From Eubacterium sp. (GTDB lineage Bacteria; Bacillota; Clostridia; Lachnospirales; Lachnospiraceae): 64,000 bases of DNA. The position numbers were made by a program, and so were the translations under genes. The stretch spans positions 98,715-162,714 of the forward strand of contig JAILOU010000032.1 in assembly GCA_024690665.1 (NCBI GenBank). The letters are read 5' to 3'. Shown piece by piece: positions 34,401 through 42,585 of the stretch; within the stretch, counting starts at the first letter, position 1; each line of letters starts with the position of its first letter. The notes beneath the pieces were generated by a model that saw nothing but the letters and a program-made list of their open reading frames with translations, was not told where the DNA came from and made no database searches.

Positions 34401-34917
34401 GGTGAAGGATAATGCCCGCGTCGTTGTAGGCGGTATGATTGAATCAAAGACTATTAAGTATACTAAAAATAACCAGATTATGGCCTTCCTTACAATTGAA
34501 GATTTGGTGGGCACATTGGAAGTGATTGTATTTCCAAAGTCGTATGACCGTTATGTGGCGCTGCTTAATGAAGATGAGAAGGTCTTTATCACCGGTAAGG
34601 TGCAGGTGGAAGATGAGAAGAATGGAAAGCTGATCTGTGATTCCATCGTTGGATTTAACGAGATTCCGTCTCAGCTGTGGCTGCAGTTTGAATCCAAAGA
34701 AGAGTATGATGAGAAGATGCCGGTCTTAGAAGAGATGTTCCGTGGCTCGGATGGCCGGGATGAGATTGTGGTCTATCTTAAGAAGGAAAAACAGATGAAG
34801 AAATATCCGCCATCAAAGACAATCTTCGTGGACGAGAATCTCATGAAAAATGTATCTGCACAACTTGGTGAAAAAAATGTCAAAGTTGTTGAAAAGTCCA
34901 TTGAAATTAGGAAGTAA
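31444..34917 (+). CDS. dnaE: DNA polymerase III alpha subunit DnaE (first copy)
   Basis: 1157 residues. DnaE is a replicative DNA polymerase subunit; in Firmicutes it works beside PolC, classically extending primers on the lagging strand. The PHP domain opens the protein (HLHTHTEYSLLDG). The polymerase core has VGPGRGSAAGSLVSY near 350 and the catalytic aspartates in MPDIDIDF near 400. Helix-hairpin-helix and OB domains follow. GGAG eight bases before 31444 sets the start, and the dnaE copy at 56980 begins at the matching residue. The two copies are clearly homologous over their whole length but substantially diverged. pfkA follows after 87 bases. Confidence 0.96.
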   Translation: MAFTHLHTHTEYSLLDGSNKIKEYVARVKELGMDSAAITDHGVMYGVIDFYKAAKAAGINPILGCEVYVAPGSRFDREAGAGDERYYHLVLLAENNTGYSNLMKIVSKGFVDGFYYRPRVDFEVLETYHEGIIALSACLAGEVPRTLQKGQYEQAKEVALRYEACFGKGNYYLELQDHGIPQQRQVNTQLLRLSQETGIELVATNDIHYTYAEDAQAHDILLCIQTGKKVSDENRMRYEGGQYFVKSEEEMRALFPYAQQAIDNTHKIAERCHVEIEFGNTKLPKFEVPEGYDSWSYLNKLCFDGLKERYPDNYQELEERLNYELGVIKKMGYVDYFLIVWDFIHFAREHDIMVGPGRGSAAGSLVSYTTGITNIDPIRYQLLFERFLNPERVSMPDIDIDFCYERRGEVIDYVVEKYGKDQVTQIVTFGTMLAKGVIRDVGRVMDLPYSFCDSISKSIPNELGITIEKALKMNPQLKSQYESDEVVRNLIDMSMRLEGLPRHTSMHAAGVVISQKAMDEYVPLSRASDGTLLTQFTMTTIEELGLLKMDFLGLRTLTVIQNAVKMAERSSGKKIDIDHIDFDDKAVYASLATGKTDGIFQLESAGMKSFMTELRPQNLEDVIAGISLYRPGPMDFIPAYIKGKNHPEDIVYDCPQLEPILKPTYGCIVYQEQVMQIVRDLAGYTLGRSDLVRRAMSKKKGDVMERERQNFVYGNKEEGVPGCLANGIDERVANKIYDEMIDFAKYAFNKSHAAAYAVVAYQTAYLKYYYPVEYMAALMTSVMGNSTKIAEYIQTCRQMKIAVLPPDLNEGEAGFSVSNGGIRFGLCAIKNVGRPVVQALVEERRHGLYTSLEDYINRHVSSKTINKRMVENFIKAGACDSLGGNRRQFMMIYEQMIDSASKGKKDDVAGQMSLFDFADEEDRKELETKLPNVPEFEKELLLSYEKEVMGVYISGHPLEEYADKWRKNITATTVDFVRDEETGETKVKDNARVVVGGMIESKTIKYTKNNQIMAFLTIEDLVGTLEVIVFPKSYDRYVALLNEDEKVFITGKVQVEDEKNGKLICDSIVGFNEIPSQLWLQFESKEEYDEKMPVLEEMFRGSDGRDEIVVYLKKEKQMKKYPPSKTIFVDENLMKNVSAQLGEKNVKVVEKSIEIRK

Positions 34918-34959
34918 TTGGAATAAAATGGAAACAAAGATTTCGAATGATTAGTAAAC

Positions 34960-34977
34960 ACTCAGCCGGAGAAATTC
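34960..34977. repeat. Half-palindrome matching the element at 55509-55579
   Basis: ACTCAGCCGGAGAAATTC differs at one of 18 positions from 55513-55530, which is one arm of a long palindrome. Here the second arm is missing. It lies in the gap between the first dnaE and pfkA. It may be a remnant, a target site or a shared end of the same mobile palindrome. Confidence 0.5.
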
Positions 34978-35004
34978 TCTGATTGGGGAAGGGGGAAATG
35001 CCCT

Positions 35005-35982
35005 ATGGCAACGAAGGAAATGAAAACAATCGGCGTCCTGACAAGTGGCGGAGATGCACCCGGTATGAATGCCGCAATTCGTGCAATCGTGCGTCAAGGA
35101 ATCACAAAGGGCGTTCAGGTAAAAGGAATATTAAGAGGCTATGCAGGTCTTTTGCAGGGCGAATTTATTGATATGAAGGCTCGAAGCGTGTCTGATACCC
35201 TGCAGCGTGGTGGTACGATTCTTGGTACTGCGCGTTGTCCGGAGTTCATGACGGAAGAAGGTCAGGCGCTTGGCGCTAAGATCTGCAAGGAAAATGGAAT
35301 CGACGGTGTTGTTGTCATCGGTGGTGACGGTTCCTTCCGCGGTGCGCAAAAGCTTGCCGAGCATGGAATCAATGTGATTGGCGTGCCGGGAACTATTGAC
35401 CTTGATATTTCCTGTACGGATTATACGATTGGATTTGATACCGCGATTAATACGGCGATGGAAGCGATTGATAAGGTGCGTGACACGTCAAGTTCTCACG
35501 AGAGATGCAGTATCATTGAGGTTATGGGACGTGGTGCCGGTTATATTGCACTGTGGTGTGGTCTTGCCAATGGTGCCGAGGATATTCTTCTCCCGGAGAC
35601 TTATGACTATGATGAGCAAAAATTAGTAGATAATATTACTCGTAATTTTAAGCGTGGTAAGAAGCATCATATCATTATCAATGCCGAAGGCATTGGTCAT
35701 TCGACCAGTATGGCGCGCCGAATTGAAGCTGCGACCGGTATTGAGACAAGAGCGACAATCTTAGGTCACATGCAGCGTGGCGGCAGCCCGACATGTAGAG
35801 ATCGTGTATTTGCAACCACGATGGGATGCAAGGCGGTTGATTTGCTTTGTGAAGGCAAGGAGAATCGGATTGTGGCGATTAAGGATGGCGAGCTTGTGGA
35901 TTATGATATTGATGAGGCGCTGGCGATGAAGAAGACGATGGAGGAGTATTTTTACCAGATCTCTCGTAACCTGGCAATCTAG
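35005..35982 (+). CDS. pfkA: ATP-dependent 6-phosphofructokinase (first copy)
   Basis: 325 residues. The enzyme phosphorylates fructose-6-phosphate with ATP, the committed step of glycolysis. The N-terminal VLTSGGDAPGMNAAIRA binds ATP. GGDGS at residues 106-110 keeps the Gly that marks ATP rather than pyrophosphate use, and PGTIDLDISCTDYTIGFDTA contains the catalytic aspartate. AGAGCSIIEVMGR-type effector-region residues (HERCSIIEVMGRGAGYIA) are present. The second copy at 60512 has the same length and is closely related. GGGGG lies eight to twelve bases before the ATG. A structured repeat (copy B) follows directly. Confidence 0.96.
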   Translation: MATKEMKTIGVLTSGGDAPGMNAAIRAIVRQGITKGVQVKGILRGYAGLLQGEFIDMKARSVSDTLQRGGTILGTARCPEFMTEEGQALGAKICKENGIDGVVVIGGDGSFRGAQKLAEHGINVIGVPGTIDLDISCTDYTIGFDTAINTAMEAIDKVRDTSSSHERCSIIEVMGRGAGYIALWCGLANGAEDILLPETYDYDEQKLVDNITRNFKRGKKHHIIINAEGIGHSTSMARRIEAATGIETRATILGHMQRGGSPTCRDRVFATTMGCKAVDLLCEGKENRIVAIKDGELVDYDIDEALAMKKTMEEYFYQISRNLAI

Positions 35983-36012
35983 GGGGAGGAATCTGCGCCG
36001 GCTTTTTGCTTA

Positions 36013-36264
36013 CGCGTATATCTGCAGCAAATCCTGACACTCTTTCGGGTTCTTGGGCCATTTGCTTCGAGAAGATTGGCAGCCTATCAATGCCGCCGGT
36101 GTAAGTTTTTCTTGCTTATACGCGCACTGCGTGAGTGGATATATTGAGTTATTGTGCATCGTGTCCTGACGGACACTTTGCAATTCAAGGAAGGAGACTC
36201 TGGAAATAAATTTCCGCATCTCCTTCCTTTCATTTTGCCCTGCTGGTGCAGGGCTGCACAATAA
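36013..36264. repeat. Structured intergenic repeat, copy B (candidate structured RNA)
   Basis: This is the second copy of the element behind ftsZ. The 5' domain can be closed by CGCGTATA (36013-36020) with TATACGCG (36117-36124) and holds the conserved AATCCTGACACTCTTT and CAATGCCG words. The 3' domain is closed by TTATTGTGCA (36149-36158) with TGCACAATAA (36255-36264), perfect over 10 bp. Inside are GTGTCC-TGAC-GGACAC (36161-36176), GGAAGGAGA/TCTCCTTCC (36189-36197 with 36219-36227) around GGAAA-TAAA-TTTCC, and GCCCTGC-TGGT-GCAGGGC (36237-36254). Except for the GGAAA-TAAA-TTTCC core, the internal stems differ from copy A while pairing is kept. Confidence 0.78.
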
Positions 36265-36276
36265 TCTTATTCATTC

Positions 36277-36305
36277 TTCACAAATTTATGCAATCAAGTT
36301 ACAAT
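36277..36305 (+). promoter_or_regulatory. Promoter for the RNA methyltransferase gene
   Basis: TTCACA at 36277-36282 and TACAAT at 36300-36305 are 17 bases apart, just after the end of structured repeat copy B. The gene starts 27 bases downstream with AAAGGAG. Confidence 0.6.
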
Positions 36306-36331
36306 AGTGAGAGCGAGTAAAGGAGATTGAC

Positions 36332-37108
36332 ATGATTACAAGCACTTCATCAAAACAGTTAAAAGCAATTACACAGCTGAATAAAAAAGCCAAGGTTAGA
36401 CGGCAGGAAGGGCATTTTGTTGCTGAGGGGCTTCGCATTTTTCTGGATGCGCCCAAGGAGCTGATTGAGCAGGTCTATGTGTCGGAGCATTTTCTTGAGA
36501 AGGAAGAACACAAAGAACTGTTAAAAGATCTATCCTATGAAGTGGTGGCGGATCATGCATTTGCATCGGTCTGTGATACGAAGACGCCGCAGGGAATCTT
36601 AAGTATAATCAAGATGCCGACGTATGAGAAAGAAGCGCTGTTTGCAAAGGACAATCCGCTTCTTATGGTGCTTGAAGATCTGCAAGATCCGGGCAATCTT
36701 GGGACGATTCTTCGAGGCGCGGAAGGCGCCGGCGTGGATGGCGTGATTATGACAAAGCGGACGGCGGATCTATTTCAGCCAAAGGTGATTCGCTCGACGA
36801 TGGGGTCGATCTTTCGGATGCCGTATTATATTACAGAAGATCTGCATAAGACGCTGTGCGAACTTGAGGAAAGAGGCATTAAGACTTATGCTGCGTATCT
36901 GGATGAAAGTGCAACCGATTATGGCGTGCATTCTTATGGGCAAGGAACTGCATTTTTAATTGGGAATGAAGGAAATGGCCTAAAAGAGGAAACGGCGAAA
37001 GCCGCGCAGGAGAGAATTATCATTCCGATGCAGGGCAAGCTAGAGTCGCTAAATGCAGCTATGGCAGCGACAATTTTGATGTATGAGGCGGCGCGGCAGC
37101 GAAGATAG
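36332..37108 (+). CDS. TrmH/RlmB-type RNA 2'-O-ribose methyltransferase
   Basis: 258 residues. An N-terminal substrate-binding domain (VRRQEGHFVAEGLRIF near 22-37) is followed by the SPOUT methyltransferase domain. Its three motifs are LEDLQDPGNLGTILRGAEGAG near 113, IGNEGNGL near 210 and IIPMQGKLESLNAAMAATI near 230. These proteins methylate a ribose 2'-OH in rRNA or tRNA with S-adenosylmethionine as donor and a trefoil-knot fold. The exact RNA position cannot be stated; TsnR/RlmB-like 23S rRNA enzymes are the nearest type. The gene commonly follows dnaE-pfkA in related genomes by my recollection. Confidence 0.9.
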   Translation: MITSTSSKQLKAITQLNKKAKVRRQEGHFVAEGLRIFLDAPKELIEQVYVSEHFLEKEEHKELLKDLSYEVVADHAFASVCDTKTPQGILSIIKMPTYEKEALFAKDNPLLMVLEDLQDPGNLGTILRGAEGAGVDGVIMTKRTADLFQPKVIRSTMGSIFRMPYYITEDLHKTLCELEERGIKTYAAYLDESATDYGVHSYGQGTAFLIGNEGNGLKEETAKAAQERIIIPMQGKLESLNAAMAATILMYEAARQRR

Positions 37109-37110
37109 AA

Positions 37111-37140
37111 TTGCAACATATAGTACTTCCGTGCTATAAT
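37111..37140 (+). promoter_or_regulatory. Promoter for the 114-residue protein
   Basis: TTGCAA at 37111-37116 and TATAAT at 37135-37140 are separated by 18 bases. The gene starts 26 bases downstream with AAAGGGGG. Confidence 0.7.
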
Positions 37141-37165
37141 GAGCTTGAAGAAAGGGGGAATCACG

Positions 37166-37510
37166 ATGAGTCTTGCAATAAGTCCGGTATCATCATCCAT
37201 GAATACAAAAGTTGTGCAGCCGATTAATTATGCGCTGCAAAACGAGGCAAATGTATCAGATGCCTATGTATCTCAGGTGAATCAGCCAAAAGAAATAGAT
37301 GATGTAACGCCGGTGATCTATCCGACATCTAGGGCGACGCAGCAGACGCAGGTGGTTGATTCTTCGAAGAGATTAGAGCAGGCACAGCAGGTTGCACAAA
37401 AGTACAATGAGATAGCATCATCATTTGGAGGAGCAACCGTGGGGTATGCAAGTGACAGTAGCGCACTTGCCTATCAGGCGATTGGAGCCGGATTTGATAT
37501 GTACGCATAG
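37166..37510 (+). CDS. Hypothetical 114-residue protein
   Basis: 114 residues, no signal peptide and no membrane segment. It is rich in Ser, Gln, Ala and Val, with a helix-prone stretch RLEQAQQVAQKYNEIASSFG near residues 69-88 and a small-residue C-terminus. The start at 37166 has AAAGGGGG seven bases upstream. With its own promoter and a strong terminator it forms a complete small transcription unit, so it is probably expressed. I recognise no family. The flanking genes (RNA methyltransferase, trp operon) do not suggest a function. Confidence 0.65.
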   Translation: MSLAISPVSSSMNTKVVQPINYALQNEANVSDAYVSQVNQPKEIDDVTPVIYPTSRATQQTQVVDSSKRLEQAQQVAQKYNEIASSFGGATVGYASDSSALAYQAIGAGFDMYA

Positions 37511-37528
37511 GAAGATAAATGATGACAG

Positions 37529-37567
37529 ACACTGCAGAAGTAGGAAACTACATCTGCAGTGTTTTTT
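37529..37567 (+). terminator. Intrinsic terminator of the 114-residue protein gene
   Basis: ACACTGCAGA (37529-37538) and TCTGCAGTGT (37553-37562) form a perfect stem with an inner AGTAG-GAAA-CTAC hairpin, followed by six T. Confidence 0.92.
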
Positions 37568-37636
37568 AGTTTTGCTCGGTTTTTTGGGGGCGAAAAAGAT
37601 ACTTTTACAGTTTTTAAAAAAAATGACAAATAATCG

Positions 37637-37666
37637 TTGACAGACCTTAAGAAGGTATAGTACACT
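37637..37666 (+). promoter_or_regulatory. Promoter of the trp operon leader
   Basis: TTGACA at 37637-37642 and TACACT at 37661-37666 are 18 bases apart. The better-looking TATAGT at 37656 is only 13 bases from the -35 box and is less likely. Confidence 0.65.
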
Positions 37667-37679
37667 ATGACACAAGTTA

Positions 37680-37953
37680 TAAAAAGTAAAGTCTTTGAGC
37701 AAAAGTAGTAGCCTTTGATGAAATCTTTTCAGAGAGCCGGCGGCTGGTGTGATGTCGGTAGGATATGCGCTTAGGTGAATGGATTTGTGAGATGCAAAGT
37801 GAAAGCCGATGGCAAGTAGCGGATGCCGTGTCCTCACGTTACAGGGGTAAGATATCGAAGAGGAATCTTCCGTATTGGATTGAGAAGTAATAAGGGTGGT
37901 ACCACGATATATTCGTCCCTGGTTGTAGTTTGCAACCAGGGGCTTTTTTTATT
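37680..37953 (+). promoter_or_regulatory. T-box leader (tryptophan) of the trp operon
   Basis: Stem I has AGAGAGCCGGCGGCTGGTG at about 37731-37749. The specifier is TGG (Trp) at 37780-37782, in GTGAATGGATTT. The canonical T-box GGGTGGTACCACG is at 37894-37906, followed by CGTCCCT. The terminator is CCCTGGTTG (37917-37925) with CAACCAGGG (37933-37941) and a T run. Uncharged tRNA-Trp should pair with both specifier and T-box and permit reading into trpE. TRAP- or peptide-type attenuation is not needed to explain it. Confidence 0.95.
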
Positions 37954-37996
37954 TTGTAAAGCCGATTACCGAGCAGTCCAAATCAGAAAGGATCGG

Positions 37997-39412
37997 ATGT
38001 ACATGAAGAAGAAATTAAAGATTTATAAAAAGACAGTCAGCATTGTAAATGAAGCAGCCATAGACATGTATGAAGCGCTTGTGGGAAATGGCAAAGGCTT
38101 CATGCTGGAAAGCTATAGTAAGGACTATGATCGGTTTACATTTTTTGGAGCAGAGCCGACGGCGATTATCACTTCTGTTCCGGAAGGATTAAAAATTGTG
38201 AATATCCGGGGACAGGAACGAATTCTAGAGGGAAATCCATTTACGCTGTTAAAAAAGTATTATGACGAGTTTGACGTTTCGAAAGGACGAGAAGACCTGG
38301 CATTTCACGGAGGACTGGTTGGAAATCTCGGATATGATTTTGTCAGATATACAGAAGTGCTTCCGGATGATAACCCGGATGAAATCGGAATCGAAACCAT
38401 TCAGATGATGCTGGTAACAGAGTTTGTGATGGTCGATCAGGTGGCAGAGACCTTAAGCGCCATTGTACTTGAAGAAGATTCTAAAGAAGGCGAGATGAGA
38501 GCCGGTAAAAAAATCGAGAAGATGCTGAGCAAGATTCGAAATGCAAAGCCGCATGAAAGAGAGGCATTTAGCCACGATGGCAAGATCGTGAAAAAGTCGG
38601 ATACTCTCGAAGAATATGGACAGAAGGTAGAAAAGATTCGGGAATATATAAGAGAAGGACATATCTTCCAGACCGTGCTTTCGCAGAGATGGACGATTGA
38701 AACGCAGCACGATGGATTTACCTTATACCGTGAGCTGAGGCAGCTGAATCCTTCGCCGTATCTGTACTACTTTAACTATGGAGAGTTCGAAGTCATCGGA
38801 AGTTCTCCGGAGATGATCGTAAAGCAGCAGGGCAATCGGGTATACACATGTCCGATTGCGGGAACAAGGCCAAGAGGCAAGACCCCGGCGGAAGATGAGA
38901 GGTTAAAAGAAGACCTTCTTGCAGATGAAAAGGAACGCGCAGAACATGTGATGTTAGTTGACCTTGCAAGAAATGACATGGGACGCATCTCAGAGTTTGG
39001 AACCGTAAAAGTATCGAAGTTCATGGATGTGCAGTATTACTCACATGTCATGCACATCGTATCACTGGTAGAAGGAAAGAAAAAAGGCGAGTATAAACCA
39101 CTCGATTTGGTAGCGTCTTTCTTACCGGCGGGAACGCTTTCCGGAGCACCGAAGATTCGGGCGATGGAGATTATCGATGAACTAGAAACAGTCAGAAGAG
39201 GCCTGTACGGAGGCGCAACCGGATACATTGATTTTTCCGGGGATATGGACTTTTGCATCACGATTCGTACGATGGTGAAAAAAGGAAAGCAGGTATATCT
39301 GCAGGCCGGAGCCGGAATCGTGGCAGATTCACAGCCGGAAAAAGAATACAAAGAGTGTTGCAATAAAGTGATGGCACTTGCGAAGACCCTGGTAGAGGAG
39401 GAGAACTTATGA
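37997..39412 (+). CDS. trpE: Anthranilate synthase component I
   Basis: 471 residues. TrpE converts chorismate to anthranilate with ammonia supplied by TrpG. The N-terminal tryptophan-binding region includes [20 protein letters not shown]. The chorismate-binding domain has [15 protein letters not shown] near 220, [17 protein letters not shown] near 290 and [17 protein letters not shown] near 410. Two in-frame ATGs are possible, 37997 and 38003, with AAAGGA at 37987-37992; spacing allows either. An upstream frame extension through the T-box is rejected. The gene overlaps trpG by four bases (ATGA). Feedback inhibition by tryptophan is expected from the LES motif. Confidence 0.95.
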   Translation: MYMKKKLKIYKKTVSIVNEAAIDMYEALVGNGKGFMLESYSKDYDRFTFFGAEPTAIITSVPEGLKIVNIRGQERILEGNPFTLLKKYYDEFDVSKGREDLAFHGGLVGNLGYDFVRYTEVLPDDNPDEIGIETIQMMLVTEFVMVDQVAETLSAIVLEEDSKEGEMRAGKKIEKMLSKIRNAKPHEREAFSHDGKIVKKSDTLEEYGQKVEKIREYIREGHIFQTVLSQRWTIETQHDGFTLYRELRQLNPSPYLYYFNYGEFEVIGSSPEMIVKQQGNRVYTCPIAGTRPRGKTPAEDERLKEDLLADEKERAEHVMLVDLARNDMGRISEFGTVKVSKFMDVQYYSHVMHIVSLVEGKKKGEYKPLDLVASFLPAGTLSGAPKIRAMEIIDELETVRRGLYGGATGYIDFSGDMDFCITIRTMVKKGKQVYLQAGAGIVADSQPEKEYKECCNKVMALAKTLVEEENL

Positions 39413-39972
39413 TATTACTGATAGACAATTACGATTCCTTTACTTACAACCTGTACCAGTACATCGGAATCTTTAACGAAGATATTAAAGTCGTACGAAA
39501 CGACAAAATTACAATAGATGAAATCAGGCAAATGAATCCGGAGCGCATTGTTTTGTCACCGGGTCCAAAGAGTCCAAAGGAAGCGGGCATCTGCATGGAC
39601 GCCGTAAAGGAATTTGCCGGTAAGGTGCCAATCCTGGGTATTTGCCTGGGACATCAAAGCATCGGAGAAGCATTTGGAGCAACCGTTTCTTATGCGAAGG
39701 AGTTGTATCACGGAAAACAGTCACTGGTAGAACATGATGCAGATGGAATCTATGAAGGAATCGAATCGCCGATTAAGGTGGCAAGATATCATTCGCTTGC
39801 AATTATAGAAAAGACGCTTCCTGAGTGCCTGGTGGTAACCGGAAGAACCGAAGATGGCGAGATTATGTCCATCAAACACAAGGAGTATCCGGTTGTGGGA
39901 ATTCAGTTCCATCCGGAATCCATTTACACGCAGCATGGAAAACGCATGATTGAAAATTTCTTAAATATGTAA
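39409..39972 (+). CDS. trpG: Anthranilate synthase component II (glutamine amidotransferase)
   Basis: 187 residues. It hydrolyses glutamine and channels ammonia to TrpE. The class I amidotransferase triad is visible: nucleophile C79 in GICLGHQS, and the His-Glu pair in QFHPESIYT near residue 170. The start is well marked by LLIDNYDSFTYNL. In many Firmicutes the same subunit also serves PabB in folate synthesis; no pabB is in the window. The ATG overlaps the trpE stop, which couples synthesis of the two subunits. Confidence 0.96.
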   Translation: MILLIDNYDSFTYNLYQYIGIFNEDIKVVRNDKITIDEIRQMNPERIVLSPGPKSPKEAGICMDAVKEFAGKVPILGICLGHQSIGEAFGATVSYAKELYHGKQSLVEHDADGIYEGIESPIKVARYHSLAIIEKTLPECLVVTGRTEDGEIMSIKHKEYPVVGIQFHPESIYTQHGKRMIENFLNM

Positions 39973-39983
39973 GGAGACGCGAG

Positions 39984-40781
39984 ATGATCTTAGATGTAAT
40001 CGTAGAAGATAAGAAAAAAAGACTAATAGAAGATAAGAATAGAGCGCCGTTTGAAGAAGTAAAAAGGGAGGCACTTAAGCTGGTGGAGGCAGATGCATTT
40101 ACCGGTGGCCGCTTTTATGAGGCGCTTGCGAAAGAAGAACTTTCGATCATCGGAGAATTCAAAAAAGCATCTCCGTCACTTGGCAATATCAAAAAGACCA
40201 TGGAACTGACAGACAGAATTGATGATTATAACGCATCTGTGGATTGTATCTCCTGTCTGACAGAGCAAGATCATTTCCTTGGAAATATTGATTACTTTAA
40301 ACAGATTCGAGCAATCTCCAATCTGCCAATGATCCGAAAAGACTTCATGATTGATGAGTATCAGTTTTATGAAGCAAAATTAATCGGAGCAGATGCAATT
40401 CTGCTGATTGCGGCAATTCTAGACGATGCGCAGATGAAAGATTTTTATCAGCTGGCTGAGAGCCTTCACTTAGATGCACTCGTCGAAGTGCACGATGAAA
40501 AGGAAATGGAACGGGCGCTTAAGATTGATCCAAGGATTGTCGGTGTTAACAACCGTGACTTAAGAGACTTTACGATTCGCCTTGATAATACGAAGCGCCT
40601 TTCGCCGATGGTACCGGAAGGAAAAGTCTTTGTGGCAGAAAGCGGCATTGTGGAAGATGATGATGTGAGATTTTTAAAAGAGTGTAATGTGAATGCCTTC
40701 TTAATTGGAAGAGCCTTTATGGAATCGGAGAATCCTAAGGAAAAAGCAAAGCACTGGAAGAACATCTACGCGGAGGCTTAA
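39984..40781 (+). CDS. trpC: Indole-3-glycerol phosphate synthase
   Basis: 265 residues, a (beta/alpha)8 barrel. TrpC closes the indole ring, releasing CO2 and water. Landmarks are IIGEFKKASPSLGNIK near residue 52, CLTEQDHFLGN near 90, IRKDFMIDEYQ near 115, EVHDEKEME near 167 and GVNNRDLRDF near 185. Start is set by AAGGAG eight bases upstream. It follows trpG by 11 bases and precedes trpF by three, whereas in most bacteria trpD would lie between trpG and trpC. Confidence 0.96.
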   Translation: MILDVIVEDKKKRLIEDKNRAPFEEVKREALKLVEADAFTGGRFYEALAKEELSIIGEFKKASPSLGNIKKTMELTDRIDDYNASVDCISCLTEQDHFLGNIDYFKQIRAISNLPMIRKDFMIDEYQFYEAKLIGADAILLIAAILDDAQMKDFYQLAESLHLDALVEVHDEKEMERALKIDPRIVGVNNRDLRDFTIRLDNTKRLSPMVPEGKVFVAESGIVEDDDVRFLKECNVNAFLIGRAFMESENPKEKAKHWKNIYAEA

Positions 40782-40784
40782 GAG

Positions 40785-41402
40785 ATGAGCGTAGGAGTAA
40801 AGATCTGTGGGCTGACCACAAAGCAGGATATTGCGTATATCAATGAACTTAAGCCAAAGGCGGCAGGATTTGTAGTCGGATATCCAAAGAGCAAACGAAA
40901 CTTACCCTTATCAGAAGCTGAGCTGCTGATGAAGGAAGTCGATCAAGAAATTTTAAAGGTGGCCGTAACCGTATCGCCGGAAGTTGCATTTGCCAGGGAA
41001 ATCGAAGAGGCAGGATTTGACGTGCTGCAGATTCACGGAGAATTTGATAAGCGTATCTTAGATGAATGCGAGATTACAATCTGGCGGGCTGCGAATATCA
41101 AGGAAAGTTTAGACGCCTATCATGAGGCGATGAAGCTGCCAAAGCAGGTAAAAGCCGTTGTTCTTGATGGGGCAAATGCCGGCGGCGGCAAGACATTTGA
41201 CTGGGAGCAGGCAGTATCCGAAATCAAAGAACGGACAAAACTACTGATATTGGCCGGCGGATTAAATCGCGATAATGTAGCGCAGGGGATTAAAACCTTT
41301 CACCCTGATTTGGTAGATGTAAGTTCCGGCGTAGAAGGAACTTGCGGAAAAGATAGAGAAAAGATTCAAGAATTTATGACGGAGGTAACGAGAAATGGAT
41401 AA
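40785..41402 (+). CDS. trpF: Phosphoribosylanthranilate isomerase
   Basis: 205 residues, a small (beta/alpha)8 barrel. TrpF isomerises phosphoribosylanthranilate to the deoxyribulose form used by TrpC. The N-terminal [11 protein letters not shown] with its catalytic Cys is present, as are LQIHGEFD near 82, the later catalytic aspartate in [16 protein letters not shown] near 125, and [10 protein letters not shown] and VDVSSGVEG near the end. The coding sequence overlaps the trpB start by eight bases. Confidence 0.95.
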   Translation: MSVGVKICGLTTKQDIAYINELKPKAAGFVVGYPKSKRNLPLSEAELLMKEVDQEILKVAVTVSPEVAFAREIEEAGFDVLQIHGEFDKRILDECEITIWRAANIKESLDAYHEAMKLPKQVKAVVLDGANAGGGKTFDWEQAVSEIKERTKLLILAGGLNRDNVAQGIKTFHPDLVDVSSGVEGTCGKDREKIQEFMTEVTRNG

Positions 41403-42573
41403 AAGATATTATGGAGAATTTGGTGGACAGTTTGTGGCTGAGACACTGATGAATACATTAAAGGAACTGGAAACAGCATTTGAAGAGGCAATTCAAGATC
41501 CAAAATTCTGGGAAGAATATAACTATTATTTAAAGCAGTATGTAGGACGCGAGACGCCGCTTTACTACGCTGAGAATTTGAGCAAAAAGTATGGCACGAA
41601 GATGTATTTAAAACGTGAAGATCTGTGTCATACGGGAGCACATAAGATTAATAATGTAATCGGTCAGATTCTTCTTGCCAAGCGCATGGGTAAGACCAAG
41701 ATTATTGCTGAGACGGGAGCCGGTCAGCACGGCGTGGCAACCGCGACGGGCGCAGCGTTGTTTGGCATGAAGTGTACGGTTTACATGGGACAAGAAGATA
41801 TCGAGCGTCAGGCGCTGAATGTATTTCGTATGAAGATGCTTGGTGCTGATGTGGTCAGTGTCCGTTCCGGCAGCAATACCTTAAAGGATGCGACAAATGA
41901 AGCAATCCGTACCTGGGCGAAGACGGCGGAAGATACGTTCTATATCATCGGTTCGGCCGTTGGTCCGTATCCATATCCAAGAATGGTTAAGGAGTTTCAG
42001 AGCGTGATTTCCAAGGAAGCCAAGGTGCAGCACTATGACGCAGAAGGAAGACTTCCGGATGTGGTTATGGCATGTGTCGGCGGTGGTTCGAATTCCATCG
42101 GTATGTTCGCAGACTTCATTGAGGAAAAGGATGTAGAACTGATTGGCGTTGAGGCAGCAGGACTTGGAATTGAAACAGGAAAGCATGCATCTGCAATGGC
42201 ACTTGGACAACCGGGTACGCTTCACGGCATGCGCTCTTACCTGCTTCAGGATGAAGATGGTAATGTACAACTTGCGCATTCCATTTCCGCAGGGCTTGAT
42301 TATCCGGGCGTTGGACCGGAACATGCGTACCTTAAGGATTCCGGCCGCGCAACTTACGTATCAATTACCGATGAAGAAGCAATGGATGCACTGATGGAAC
42401 TGTGCGAGGTAGAGGGGATTATCCCGGCAATCGAGAGTGCACACGCACTTGCATATGCATTTAAGAAGGCAAAAGAGATGACACCGGATCAGAGCATGAT
42501 CTTATGTCTGTCAGGCCGCGGAGATAAGGACGTACCAACAATTATCGACTACATGGAAAAGAAGGACAATTAG
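41395..42573 (+). CDS. trpB: Tryptophan synthase beta chain
   Basis: 392 residues. TrpB joins indole and serine to make tryptophan with pyridoxal phosphate. The cofactor lysine is K84 in [22 protein letters not shown] near residue 105 carries the catalytic Glu. [12 protein letters not shown] near 228 binds the cofactor phosphate. [12 protein letters not shown] is the conserved loop that contacts TrpA. The ATG at 41395 lies inside the trpF end with GGAGG eight bases upstream. It is the TrpB1 type that pairs with TrpA, encoded next. Confidence 0.97.
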   Translation: MDKRYYGEFGGQFVAETLMNTLKELETAFEEAIQDPKFWEEYNYYLKQYVGRETPLYYAENLSKKYGTKMYLKREDLCHTGAHKINNVIGQILLAKRMGKTKIIAETGAGQHGVATATGAALFGMKCTVYMGQEDIERQALNVFRMKMLGADVVSVRSGSNTLKDATNEAIRTWAKTAEDTFYIIGSAVGPYPYPRMVKEFQSVISKEAKVQHYDAEGRLPDVVMACVGGGSNSIGMFADFIEEKDVELIGVEAAGLGIETGKHASAMALGQPGTLHGMRSYLLQDEDGNVQLAHSISAGLDYPGVGPEHAYLKDSGRATYVSITDEEAMDALMELCEVEGIIPAIESAHALAYAFKKAKEMTPDQSMILCLSGRGDKDVPTIIDYMEKKDN

Positions 42574-42585
42574 GAGGAGAGGCAG

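Noticed and set aside
31444..34917. Possibility that one of the two dnaE genes is PolC or a pseudogene
   Set aside because: Neither contains an inserted DEDD exonuclease domain as in PolC, and both have uninterrupted frames with catalytic aspartates.
36010..36261. Minus-strand open frame inside structured element copy B
   Set aside because: Stem compensation between the two copies destroys protein similarity outside one short word, which argues for RNA or DNA structure rather than coding.
37823..37996. In-frame 58-codon extension upstream of trpE
   Set aside because: It runs through the T-box and terminator; a ribosome binding site lies just before 37997.
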